The notes under the pieces: model-generated
Seen by the model: the letters and a program-made list of their open reading frames with translations, nothing else
Databases searched by the model: none
Told to the model about the DNA's origin: nothing
In this document: piece by piece, positions 32,709 through 41,118 of the stretch
How the letters are laid out: each line of letters begins with the position of its first letter
Position numbering within the stretch: the stretch's first letter is position 1
Made by a program: the position numbers and the translations under genes
From: Microbacterium festucae
GTDB taxonomy: Bacteria; Actinomycetota; Actinomycetes; Actinomycetales; Microbacteriaceae
Reading direction: 5' to 3'
DNA: 64,000 bases
Assembly: GCF_025421715.1 (NCBI RefSeq)
Contig: NZ_JAOEFC010000001.1
Location: 62,001 to 126,000, forward strand

Positions 32709-35491
32709 CGGGCTCCTCCGATCACCCTCGGCACGCGCCGCGCGGCGCGTGCCGTCGCGGCAGTGGGAACGGCCAGCAGCAGCGCGAGCACGAGAGCCCC
32801 CGCCTGCAGGACGATCCAGCCGGCGCCGGGGTCGCCTGCGGCCCGCGGGTCGACCTCGGCGGTGACGCGCCACAGCACGCCCTTGCCGGTGTCGCCGACG
32901 TTCTCGAGGGCATCGCGCAGGTCGAACGACGACGCGGCCGTGCGGCCGACCGCCGCCGCGGCGTCGTCGGCGGGCACCTCGAGCAGCACGAAGCCGACAC
33001 CGTGCGCGCCGAGGCGCTCGACGACGTCGCCGGCGGTGCCGGTGACGAGATCGGCGACGACGCCGCCCAGCTCGTCATCGGCGTCGGTGGCGGCGCCGCG
33101 CGCCGAGACCAGGGTCGTCTGGCCGTCGAGGGTCTCGCTGCCGCCCCAGACGACCTGCGCGGCGAACGCGCCGGAAGTCTGCGGGGTCAGCACGAGGGTC
33201 GCCGTGCCGGTGCCGCCGCGGCCTTCAGCGTCGACGAAGGCGGGGAGGGTGCTGACCGGTCCGTTGGTGAGCACCGCGGCGCCGCGCACCGTGGCGGTGA
33301 GGGCGGGCACCGCCGCCACGGCGAGGGCGCCCAGCACCAGCAGGGCGACCAGACCCCGCGGGCGGGGGGCGAGCCGGTCGAGGGTGAGAGCGGCAGCGCC
33401 CGCCATTCCGGCCCAGCCGAGGCTGAGGGCGGCGCCCGGCCACAGCGGGGCGGGGTCGGCGCCGACTGCGGCGACGGCGACGCCGGAGACGAGGAACGCG
33501 GTCGCGATGCCGGTCGCGGCGATGAGCAGGGTCACGGCGGCCGGCAACAGGCGGGCCACGAGCGGCGCAGTGAGTGCGGCGGCCAGGAGCGGTGCGACCA
33601 GCAGCGGCACCCACCAGACCGGCCCGTCCGTCCACGCGCCCCATCCGCCGGGGTCGGCGGTCGGGAACCCGGCCAGCAGCGCGAGCCGCGACACCGGATC
33701 GCCGCCCAGGCCCGTGCCGGCGAGGGGCACGCCCGGATCGGCGGCCAGCGTCACCCACTCCCCTGCGGTCACCCGCGCCCACACGAGCGGGGCGAAGACG
33801 GCGATCGTCGGCACGATGAGCCACAGCACGCGGCCGATGCCGGCGCCGCGCAGCGTCGCCACGAGAACCAGCTGCACCGTCCACAGCAGCAGCAGCGCGG
33901 GCGCCAGTGTCGGGGCGCAGGCCAGGACGGCGACCGCGATGATCGACGCGAGCCCCGCGCTCGTCCAGGCCCGGTGCGCGGCGGCACCGGTGAACAGCAG
34001 CCACGGCAGCAGCAGGTGCACGAGCACGCCGGTGGGACGGCCCTCGGTGAGGGCGGACAGCAGCGGCGGCGCGAGCGTCCAGGCGATCGCGACCGCGGCG
34101 CGGGGCAGCGCGCGGTCGGTGACGCGGGTGGCCGCGAACCAGCCGCCGAGGGCGGCCAGCGGCAGCGCCAGCACCCACAGCACGACGATGGCGCGGGAGG
34201 GGGCCAGCGGCGAGAGCGACCCGATCGTGGCCACGACCGCGCTGAACGGGTCGGCGGGGCCGGAGGTCGCCCAGCCGAGGGCGCGGTCGCCGGCCGGGGC
34301 GGCGTCGGCCCACAGCTGCGCGACGGTGGCGCGCAGCGGCGCGAGCGCCCCGCCGCCCAGGGCGGGCCACGCCAGCAGCGCGGGGAACGCGGCGATCGAC
34401 AGCACGAGCGCGGCCAGCACGATCCAGGCGCCGCCCCCGGTGAAGAAGCCCAGCTCGTGGCGGGCCTCGGGGCCGGTCTCGATCTCGTGACGCTCGCGCA
34501 GTTCGCGCGGCGTCATCCGCAGCGGCGCCAGCTGCGCCCAGCCGGCCTGGCGGATGCGACGGATGCCGGAGCGTGCGCGCACGACCGAGGGGATGCGCAC
34601 CAGCGCGGCGACGGTGGCGGCGATCTCGGGGCCGATGCGCGAGGGATGCTTGCCGATCAGGTGTCCCACCGACCGGGCCAGACCCAGCGGCAGCAGCGAG
34701 AGCCAGTGCAGGAACACCAGCGGCGGGGCCGCGTAGACCAGACGCCGGTGCAGCTGGGCGGCCCGTGCGGCGAACCGGGCACGGGTGCGGCTGGCGGTGG
34801 AGCGGTCGTCGGGGGCGCCGGCGACGCCGTCACCGGCGACGGCGACGATGGCCCGCGGCGCGAGGGCGACGCGGTGGCCGGCCAGGCGCGCGCGCACGCC
34901 GAGGTCGAGCCCCTCGTCGGCGCCGGACAGGGCGGGGTCGAGCCCGCCGAGCTCCTTCCAGCGGTCCGCGCGCACCAGCAAGGCGCGCACGTCGGCGCCG
35001 AGCACATCCTGCCGGCCGTCGTGCTGCCCCTGGTCGAGCTCGCCGCCGGCCAGGCCCACGGCGTGTCCGGTGCGGGTCATCGTGACCCCGAGCGAGACGA
35101 TGCGGTGCGCGTCGTCCCAGCGCACGAGCTTCGGCGCCGCGAAGGCGACCGACGGCGCAGTCTCGAGGGCCCCGGCCAGGCGGGCGAGCGCGGCGGGCTC
35201 GGGGGCGGTGTCTTGGGCCAGCAGCCACACGGCATCCCCGTCGATGCGGTGCGAGGCCAGGTGCAGGGCGTCGGCGAAATGCGTGCCGCGATCGGCCTCG
35301 ATCACGCCCTCGGCACCAGAGGCGGCCGCCAGCTCGCGCACCTCGTCGTCGGTGCCGCACAGCACGATCGTGAGCGCGTCGATGGGCCGCGTCTGGGCGG
35401 CGAGGGCGGCGAGGGTTCGACGCAGATGGATGTCGGCGGAGTCGCGCGCATCGGGACGCACGACCAGAAGCGCGTGGACTCTGGCGGGCAT
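32705..35491 (-). CDS. Large membrane-embedded family 2 glycosyltransferase
   Basis: 928-residue protein. Residues 1-230 form a GT2-type nucleotide-sugar transferase domain (LAALAAQTRPIDALTIVLCG, then an acidic region at AVWLLAQDTAPEPAALARLA where the usual DxD is weak, and LGGLDPALSGADEGLDLGVR). Residues 240-928 hold about a dozen membrane segments. The arrangement with DUF5719 and whiB is conserved in actinobacteria (compare Rv3267-Rv3260c surroundings). It probably adds sugar to a lipid-linked wall glycan; donor and acceptor are unknown. A TAGGCT -10 box (35501-35506) ends 9 bases before the ATG. Confidence 0.85.
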   Translation of the reverse strand: MPARVHALLVVRPDARDSADIHLRRTLAALAAQTRPIDALTIVLCGTDDEVRELAAASGAEGVIEADRGTHFADALHLASHRIDGDAVWLLAQDTAPEPAALARLAGALETAPSVAFAAPKLVRWDDAHRIVSLGVTMTRTGHAVGLAGGELDQGQHDGRQDVLGADVRALLVRADRWKELGGLDPALSGADEGLDLGVRARLAGHRVALAPRAIVAVAGDGVAGAPDDRSTASRTRARFAARAAQLHRRLVYAAPPLVFLHWLSLLPLGLARSVGHLIGKHPSRIGPEIAATVAALVRIPSVVRARSGIRRIRQAGWAQLAPLRMTPRELRERHEIETGPEARHELGFFTGGGAWIVLAALVLSIAAFPALLAWPALGGGALAPLRATVAQLWADAAPAGDRALGWATSGPADPFSAVVATIGSLSPLAPSRAIVVLWVLALPLAALGGWFAATRVTDRALPRAAVAIAWTLAPPLLSALTEGRPTGVLVHLLLPWLLFTGAAAHRAWTSAGLASIIAVAVLACAPTLAPALLLLWTVQLVLVATLRGAGIGRVLWLIVPTIAVFAPLVWARVTAGEWVTLAADPGVPLAGTGLGGDPVSRLALLAGFPTADPGGWGAWTDGPVWWVPLLVAPLLAAALTAPLVARLLPAAVTLLIAATGIATAFLVSGVAVAAVGADPAPLWPGAALSLGWAGMAGAAALTLDRLAPRPRGLVALLVLGALAVAAVPALTATVRGAAVLTNGPVSTLPAFVDAEGRGGTGTATLVLTPQTSGAFAAQVVWGGSETLDGQTTLVSARGAATDADDELGGVVADLVTGTAGDVVERLGAHGVGFVLLEVPADDAAAAVGRTAASSFDLRDALENVGDTGKGVLWRVTAEVDPRAAGDPGAGWIVLQAGALVLALLLAVPTAATARAARRVPRVIGGAR

Positions 35492-35561
35492 GACCTGGTC
35501 AGCCTAGGCGCGAGGAACGCTCAGCCGGGGAGATCGGCCGCGATTCTCGAAGTCCGGCCTG

Positions 35562-35882
35562 TCAGCCGGCGCGACGCTTGAGCTTGCGGCGCTCGCGCTC
35601 GCTGAGCCCGCCCCAGATGCCGAAGCGCTCGTCGTTCTGCAGCGCGTACTCGAGGCACTCGCCCCGCACGTCGCACGATCCGCAGATGCGCTTCGCGTCG
35701 CGGGTCGAGCCGCCCTTCTCGGGGAAGAACGCCTCGGGGTCGGTCTGAGAGCACAGCGCGTCGGTCTGCCACGCGAGCGTGGTGTCGTCACCGGTGGCGG
35801 CGGTGCGCCGCACCCCGGGGACACCGAGGTCGACCGGATCGACGAACCAGTTCTCGGGAACGCCGGAACGGTAACCCGTCAT
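35562..35882 (-). CDS. whiB: WhiB family iron-sulfur transcription regulator (WhiB2/WhmD-like)
   Basis: 106-residue WhiB protein. Four cysteines that bind a 4Fe-4S cluster appear in ALCSQTDPEAFFPEKGG and RICGSCDVRGECLEYAL, followed by the turn FGIWGG and the basic end SERERRKLKRRAG. Its position beside manA and DUF3499 suggests WhiB2/WhmD, which controls septation in mycobacteria; paralogue identity is inference. The ATG at 35882 has GGGGAGAG upstream and a good sigma-70-type promoter at 35930-35958. Confidence 0.95.
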   Translation of the reverse strand: MTGYRSGVPENWFVDPVDLGVPGVRRTAATGDDTTLAWQTDALCSQTDPEAFFPEKGGSTRDAKRICGSCDVRGECLEYALQNDERFGIWGGLSERERRKLKRRAG

Positions 35883-35929
35883 ATTGCTCTCCCCCGTGTA
35901 ATGGTCCGCGCCGTTCGCGCGATGCACTA

Positions 35930-35958
35930 ATTACACCCGTGTCATTCGCTCAGGTCAA
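35930..35958 (-). promoter_or_regulatory. Promoter of whiB
   Basis: -35 TTGACC (35953-35958), 17-base spacer, -10 TGTAAT (35930-35935) on the minus strand. The predicted start gives a leader of about 40 bases with a Shine-Dalgarno. The surrounding 150 bases to the manA stop (36039) are more A/T-rich than the rest of this region. Confidence 0.75.
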
Positions 35959-36038
35959 GTCGCAGATCGTAAAGCCTCAACCGGTGATTGAACCTTGTTG
36001 CCGGCCCGGCGTGTCGGAACTCGACCCCGGAAGTCTGG

Positions 36039-37199
36039 TCAGGAAGGTCGGTGCGCGCCGCCCGGCTCGGCGACGAAGGCCTCACCCGTCCCCTCGAACA
36101 GCAGCTCGGTCTCGTCGGCGTCGGCGTAGGCGGCGGTGCCGGGGGCCAGTTCGCGCCGCGCCGCGCCCGCCGCGACCGTCACCTGTCCCGCCGTGGCCAG
36201 CACGATCGAGGGGCCGGTCACCGCGAGCCGGCGCGGCTCGCCGTCCAGCTCCACGCGGGTGAGTCGGAAGTCGGGCACCCCGGCGTCGTAGACCGACACC
36301 GCGCCGGTGCCGGAGGCCGCCACGCGCGGCGCGGGGCCGGGAGTCGTGTCGACCAGGCGCAGCAGCTCGGCGACGTCGACGTGCTTGGGCGTGAGCCCGC
36401 CGCGCACGACGTTGTCGCTGGCGGCCATCAGCTCCACGCCCAGGCCCTCCTGGTAGGCGTGCAGGGCACCGGCGGGGGCGAACAGCGCCTCACCGCGGCG
36501 CAGGTCGACGAGGTTCATCAACAGCGCGACGACCACGCCCGGGTCGCCGGGGAAGTCGGCGGCGACCCGTCGCAGGTTCTCGATCTCGCGGGCGAACTCC
36601 GGCGACTGCGCGGCGGGGAGGGCAGCGACGACGTCGGCGATGGCAGGGGCGGCGGCATCCGAGAACAGCCAGGCGAGCGTGTCGCGCAGCACGGCCTCGG
36701 CCGTGCCCTCGGCGCTCAGCTGCGCGGCGAGGGCGCCCAGGCCCGCCGCATCCGGAGACGCGTCGCGCAGGGCCGCCACGAGACGGCGGGAGTCCTCGAG
36801 CGGCCGCAGCCCCACCAGGGCGGTGAAACGGTCGCTGAGGGCGACGATGATCTCCGGCTTGTGGTTGTCGTCGCGGTAGGTGCGCTCGGCGCCGTCCCGC
36901 GGGATGCCGGCGGCCTCTTCGCGGGCGAAGCCCACGGCCGCCTCGGCCTTGGAGGGATGCGCCTGGATCGACAGCGACGAGCCGGCGGCGAGCACCTTCA
37001 TCAGGTAGGGCAGCGCGGCGCCGGCGGTCACGGTGTCGAGGGTGCGGCCGTCCTCGGTCGTCGACGGCGAGCCGGGGTGGTCGCCGAACCAGATCTCCGC
37101 CTCGGGGAGCCCCGACGGCTCCCGTCCCTGCAGAGCCGGGATCAGCGTGACCGATCCCCAGGAGTAGTCGCGCGGGCTGTTGGTGAGCGAGATCAGCAC
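36039..37199 (-). CDS. manA: Mannose-6-phosphate isomerase, class I
   Basis: 386-residue zinc enzyme interconverting fructose-6-phosphate and mannose-6-phosphate, feeding GDP-mannose and wall mannosylation. Zinc ligands are visible in SIQAHPSKAEA (about 96-106), HKPEIIVALS (about 133-142) and APAGALHAYQEGLGVELMAA near 240-259. The GTG start is supported by a TAGGCT -10 box (37206-37211) ending 6 bases before it. It lies upstream of whiB and divergent from the first gene of the surface polysaccharide locus. Confidence 0.95.
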   Translation of the reverse strand: MLISLTNSPRDYSWGSVTLIPALQGREPSGLPEAEIWFGDHPGSPSTTEDGRTLDTVTAGAALPYLMKVLAAGSSLSIQAHPSKAEAAVGFAREEAAGIPRDGAERTYRDDNHKPEIIVALSDRFTALVGLRPLEDSRRLVAALRDASPDAAGLGALAAQLSAEGTAEAVLRDTLAWLFSDAAAPAIADVVAALPAAQSPEFAREIENLRRVAADFPGDPGVVVALLMNLVDLRRGEALFAPAGALHAYQEGLGVELMAASDNVVRGGLTPKHVDVAELLRLVDTTPGPAPRVAASGTGAVSVYDAGVPDFRLTRVELDGEPRRLAVTGPSIVLATAGQVTVAAGAARRELAPGTAAYADADETELLFEGTGEAFVAEPGGAHRPS

Positions 37200-37205
37200 C
37201 CCACC

Positions 37206-37290
37206 AGCCTAGAAGCTCCCCCGCCTCGCGCCCCGGGCGCCACGGCGGGGCCGGGCGACCTGCGGGCGGCGCACCGCCGCACGGTAGCCT
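37206..37290. promoter_or_regulatory. Divergent leaderless promoters of manA and the polysaccharide locus
   Basis: The 100-base gap holds a minus-strand -10 TAGGCT (37206-37211, 6 bases from the manA GTG) and a plus-strand -10 TAGCCT (37285-37290, 9 bases from the ATG at 37300). No shared operator palindrome was recognised. Confidence 0.55.
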
Positions 37291-37299
37291 GATCCCGGG

Positions 37300-38706
37300 A
37301 TGACGGTACACACGAAGCATCCCGTCGCGGCGCCCCCGGTGGCCCCCCGCCGGGAGAAGACGGGCCACCTGCTGCTGCGCGGGTGGTGCATCTTCGTGCT
37401 CGCCGCGGGGTTGGCCGGCACCGCGTGGTTGCTGGCGTTCGGCACGGCCGTGTCGGCCGTCGTCGCCGTCGGCTCGGCGCTCGTGTCGATCACGCTGTGG
37501 CTCGTGCTGCGCCCCGCGGTGCAGTGGCGGCGCCTGCCCTGGTTCGCGGTGGGCTACGTCGCGCTGGCGACCAGCTCGCTCATCTGGTCGGCCTGGCCCG
37601 CGGCCACCGGCCTCACGCTCGTGCTGCTCGTGTCGACCAGCGTGCAGGCGATGTTCGTGGCCGCGGTGCTCACCTGGCGCGAGCTCGTGCGCACCCTGGC
37701 ATCCGCCCTGAAGTGGATCATCGGGCTGTCGATCGTGTTCGAGCTGTGGGTGTCGCTGGTGTGGGGCGGACCCATCCTGCCGCTGTTCGAGCGTCCCGAC
37801 GGGCCGGTCGAAGACCCCATCGTGCTGTGGTCGCGCGACAACCTGTTCGACGGCGGACGCATCCAGGGCATCTTCGGCAACGCCAACGCCCTCGCCTACG
37901 TCGCCCTGCTGGCGGCCACCGTGTTCGCCGTGCGCATCGCCGCGCGCGCCCCGCGGCGCACCCTGCTGTGGGTCTGGATCGCGCTGGCCGCCTACCTGTT
38001 CGTGCGCGCCGGGTCCGCCACCGCCTACCTGTCGGCGGCCTTCACCGTGGTCGTGCTCGTCGCGGCCCTCCTCATGCGCACCACCCGGCGTCCCGGTGCG
38101 CGCACCAAGTACTACCTGAGCTACGCGGCCGTGGCCATCGGCGGCCTCACCGCGCTGTGGCTGCTGCGCGACACGATCTTCGGGCTGCTCGGCCGCTCGT
38201 CGGATCTCACCGGACGCGAGGGCATCTGGGCACTGGTGGCCGAGCGCGCCGCCGAGCGTCCCGTGCTCGGCTGGGGCTTCTCGACGCCGTGGGTGCCCAG
38301 CGACCCCGCGTTCGACCGCTGGATCGTCGACCACGGCCAGACGGTGATGCAGGCCCACAACATGTGGCTCGACGTCTTCCTCCAGCTCGGTGTCATCGGG
38401 CTCGTCGTGCTCGGCCTCACCTACCTCGCCTTCATCTGGCGCGCCTGGTTCTTCGCCGTCGACCGGCCCCGCTGGGACCTCGACGCCGACCGTCCCTACT
38501 CGCCGCTCACCCTCGTGCCGACCCTCGTGGCCGCCCAGCTGCTCATCCAGGGCCTGGCCGAGTCCTCGCCCCTCCTCGGCTGGGGATGGCTGCTGCTGGT
38601 GATGTTCGCCTTCAAGATCAAGCAGGCCCCGCTCATCGGCCGCGGCCCCTCCGAGGAGCGCCTCGCCGGCGAGCGCGGCGAGCAGCTGCCCGCGAACGGG
38701 TCATGA
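37300..38706 (+). CDS. O-antigen ligase/polymerase (Wzy/WaaL-like) membrane protein
   Basis: 468-residue protein with about ten membrane segments and the Wzy_C-type large loop near 290-350: LTGREGIWALVAERAAERPV, LGWGFSTPWVP and the histidine motif QTVMQAHNMWLDVFLQLGVI. Such proteins polymerise or ligate lipid-linked glycans outside the membrane. Substrate is unknown; the following genes suggest galactofuranose-containing or rhamnose-containing chains. Its stop overlaps the next, paralogous gene by 4 bases. Confidence 0.9.
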   Translation: MTVHTKHPVAAPPVAPRREKTGHLLLRGWCIFVLAAGLAGTAWLLAFGTAVSAVVAVGSALVSITLWLVLRPAVQWRRLPWFAVGYVALATSSLIWSAWPAATGLTLVLLVSTSVQAMFVAAVLTWRELVRTLASALKWIIGLSIVFELWVSLVWGGPILPLFERPDGPVEDPIVLWSRDNLFDGGRIQGIFGNANALAYVALLAATVFAVRIAARAPRRTLLWVWIALAAYLFVRAGSATAYLSAAFTVVVLVAALLMRTTRRPGARTKYYLSYAAVAIGGLTALWLLRDTIFGLLGRSSDLTGREGIWALVAERAAERPVLGWGFSTPWVPSDPAFDRWIVDHGQTVMQAHNMWLDVFLQLGVIGLVVLGLTYLAFIWRAWFFAVDRPRWDLDADRPYSPLTLVPTLVAAQLLIQGLAESSPLLGWGWLLLVMFAFKIKQAPLIGRGPSEERLAGERGEQLPANGS

Positions 38707-40034
38707 GCGCGGCGGCGCGCCCGGGCGGCGCCCCCGAGCGCGCCGCGCTGTTCGCCGTGCTGCGCTCGGCCGAGTTCGCCCGCGCCTACACGTTCACCGT
38801 GCTGGGGGCCATGCTCGGCACGCACCTCATCGAGCGCACGATGGGCCAGGTCGTGCTGCGCACGATCATCGCCGGTCTGTGCGTGACGGGCATCGCGGTG
38901 CTCGTCGCCCGGCGCGAGGAGATCTCGTTCTTCCGCCTCGTGCCCACCTCGCTCGTGCTGCTGACCGGCTGGGCGTTCGCGACGATCTTCTGGAGCTCCG
39001 ACCCGGCGATCAGCTTCGGGCGCTGGCTGGCCCTGGCCGCCGTCGCAGTGCTCGCCGTGACCATCGGGCACGTCCGCGACACGCTGCAGACGGTGCGGGC
39101 CTTCGCCGACGTCGCCCGCGTCGCCCTCGCGCTCTCGCTCGGCCTGGAGATCTTCTCCGGCGTGCTCATCGACACCCCGCTGCGCTTCCTCGGCATCCAG
39201 GGGAACATCGCCCAGTGGGGGCCGGTGCAGGGCATCTTCGGCACGCGCAACATGCTCGGCATCGTCGCGGTGCTCGCCCTCATCACCTTCGTCGTCGAGT
39301 GGCGCACCCACTCGGTGCGCCCCGCGCTCTCGTACGCGTCGATCGGCCTGGGCGTCGTGCTGGCGCTCCTGTCGGCCTCCCCCACCGTCTTCATCCTCGC
39401 CGCGGCCGTGGGCGCCGCCACCGCGGCGCTGGCGCTGGTGCGCGCGGTGCCCGCCCGCAGCCGGGTGGCCGTGCAGTGGGGACTGGGGGGCGCCGTGGCC
39501 ACGGCCGGGGTCGCGCTGTGGGTGCAGCGCTCCCGCATCCTGGATCTGCTCGGCGCGACCGACGACCTCGCCATGCGCAACAGCCTGTGGACGCTCGCGA
39601 ACTTCTACGTGCGGATGCGGCCGGTGCAGGGCTGGGGATTCTTCGGGCCCTGGGAGCTCAGCGAGCAGCCGTTCGCCACGATCAACATGCTGCTGCGGCA
39701 GCGGCACACCACCGCGCTGAACGCCTTCGTCGACGTGCTCGTGCAGCTCGGCTGGGTGGGCATCGTGCTGTTCTGCGCCCTGGCCGGCGTCGCCCTGGTG
39801 CGCTCGTGGCTGGATGCCAGCGAGCGCAAGTCGATCGTGTACGCGTGGACGCCGCTCATGCTCGTGGCCCTCGGGGTCACCAGCCTGTTCGAGAGCGTCG
39901 CGCTGTACGGCACCGGATGGCTGCTGCTGGTGATCTGCGCCGTGCGCGCCGGGCAGTCCCGGTCGTGGCGCGAACGACTGGATGCCATCGGGGTGCGCCG
40001 CCCGCCGCCGGAGCCGTCGGACGCCCTGGGGTGA
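38703..40034 (+). CDS. Second O-antigen ligase/polymerase-like membrane protein
   Basis: 443-residue paralogue of the preceding protein with the same plan: about ten membrane segments and a loop near 285-345 containing DDLAMRNSLWTLANFYVRM, VQGWGFFGPWELS and a TTALNAFVDVLVQLGWVGIV segment. The QxHNxWL histidine motif of the first protein is replaced by RQRHTTALNAFVDVL, so the pair may have diverged in acceptor. It begins with an ATGA overlap. Confidence 0.9.
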   Translation: MSAAARPGGAPERAALFAVLRSAEFARAYTFTVLGAMLGTHLIERTMGQVVLRTIIAGLCVTGIAVLVARREEISFFRLVPTSLVLLTGWAFATIFWSSDPAISFGRWLALAAVAVLAVTIGHVRDTLQTVRAFADVARVALALSLGLEIFSGVLIDTPLRFLGIQGNIAQWGPVQGIFGTRNMLGIVAVLALITFVVEWRTHSVRPALSYASIGLGVVLALLSASPTVFILAAAVGAATAALALVRAVPARSRVAVQWGLGGAVATAGVALWVQRSRILDLLGATDDLAMRNSLWTLANFYVRMRPVQGWGFFGPWELSEQPFATINMLLRQRHTTALNAFVDVLVQLGWVGIVLFCALAGVALVRSWLDASERKSIVYAWTPLMLVALGVTSLFESVALYGTGWLLLVICAVRAGQSRSWRERLDAIGVRRPPPEPSDALG

Positions 40035-40075
40035 CCACAGGTTCGCCGAGGCGCGCACGATAGACTTTCGAGGCC

Positions 40076-41074
40076 ATGACCTCCCCCAGCACGCAGCGCG
40101 GATCCGCGTCCACCGCCGCCTTCGACCCGTCGACGGCGACCATCGCGGTCGTCACGTTCAACCGATCCGGGCTGCTGACCAAGCTGCTGGAGAGCATCGT
40201 CCGGATGGATCCGCAGCCGGGTCACGTCGTGATCGTCGACAACGCGTCCACCGACGACACGACCGACGTCGTCGAGTCGTTCCGCGAGCGCATCGGCGCC
40301 GAGATCGTCTACCGCCGGCTCGACACCAACACCGGCGGCTCGGGCGGCTTCAGCGAGGGCATGCGCGTGGCCTACGAGCTGGGCTCGGAGTGGATCTGGC
40401 TCATGGACGACGACGTCGAGGTGATCCCCGACGGGCTCGCCAAGATGGGCGCGTGGTCGGGCCGCTTCCAGAGCATCCAGGGGCGCCGCTACGACTACGA
40501 CGGCAGCGAGTTCTACTGGCAGTACCGCATCTCGGAGCCCCTCGGCATCCCGATCCCCTTCGCCCCGTCGAAGTTCGACTCCTCGGGCTACAAGGAGATG
40601 AACTCGGGATGCTTCGAGGGCATGTTCATCCACCGCGACATCGTCGCCCGGATCGGGCTCCCCGACCCCCGCTTCTTCATCTACTGGGACGACCAGACCT
40701 ACGGGTGGCTCGCCTCCCGCATCACGACGTCGGTGATCGTCGACGAGTTCGTGCTGCGCCGCACGCGCGAGATCAAGCAGTGGGACATGGGCATCCGCCA
40801 CATGAACGCCTCCAGCGACGCCTACCGCTACTACATCATGCGCAACCGCGCGATCATCAAGCGCTACTACCGCGCGCTCGGCGTCTACCACGCCGTCCCG
40901 TTCGCCCTGGGCACCGCGCTGACCTTCGCCAAGGAGCTCATCCGGCTGCTGTTCGTCGAGCGCAAGGTGCGCGGCACGTCGAACCTGGTGCGCGGCCTCC
41001 GCGACGGCCGCAAGATCGCCCGCGACCCGCAGTGGCAGCCGATGCCGCCGCTCGTGGCCGACGCATCCGCCTGA
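40076..41074 (+). CDS. GT2 glycosyltransferase, GlfT1-like
   Basis: 332-residue cytosolic/peripheral family 2 transferase. The nucleotide-binding start ATIAVVTFNRSGLLTKLLES (about 21-40), the DNASTDDTTDVVESF loop and the catalytic metal motif WIWLMDDDVEVIPDG (about 105-119) are clear; KEMNSGCFEGMFIHRDIVAR and FFIYWDDQTYGWLA follow. Size, order next to a GlfT2-like gene and a galactan-type ABC exporter suggest it starts the galactofuran chain like GlfT1 (Rv3782). This is inference; another hexose donor is possible. A TAGACT -10 box (40061-40066) ends 9 bases before the ATG. Confidence 0.85.
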   Translation: MTSPSTQRGSASTAAFDPSTATIAVVTFNRSGLLTKLLESIVRMDPQPGHVVIVDNASTDDTTDVVESFRERIGAEIVYRRLDTNTGGSGGFSEGMRVAYELGSEWIWLMDDDVEVIPDGLAKMGAWSGRFQSIQGRRYDYDGSEFYWQYRISEPLGIPIPFAPSKFDSSGYKEMNSGCFEGMFIHRDIVARIGLPDPRFFIYWDDQTYGWLASRITTSVIVDEFVLRRTREIKQWDMGIRHMNASSDAYRYYIMRNRAIIKRYYRALGVYHAVPFALGTALTFAKELIRLLFVERKVRGTSNLVRGLRDGRKIARDPQWQPMPPLVADASA

Positions 41075-41118
41075 GTCAGCTTTCCGACGCCGATCGGCGC
41101 CGATCCGAGGAGATCCCC

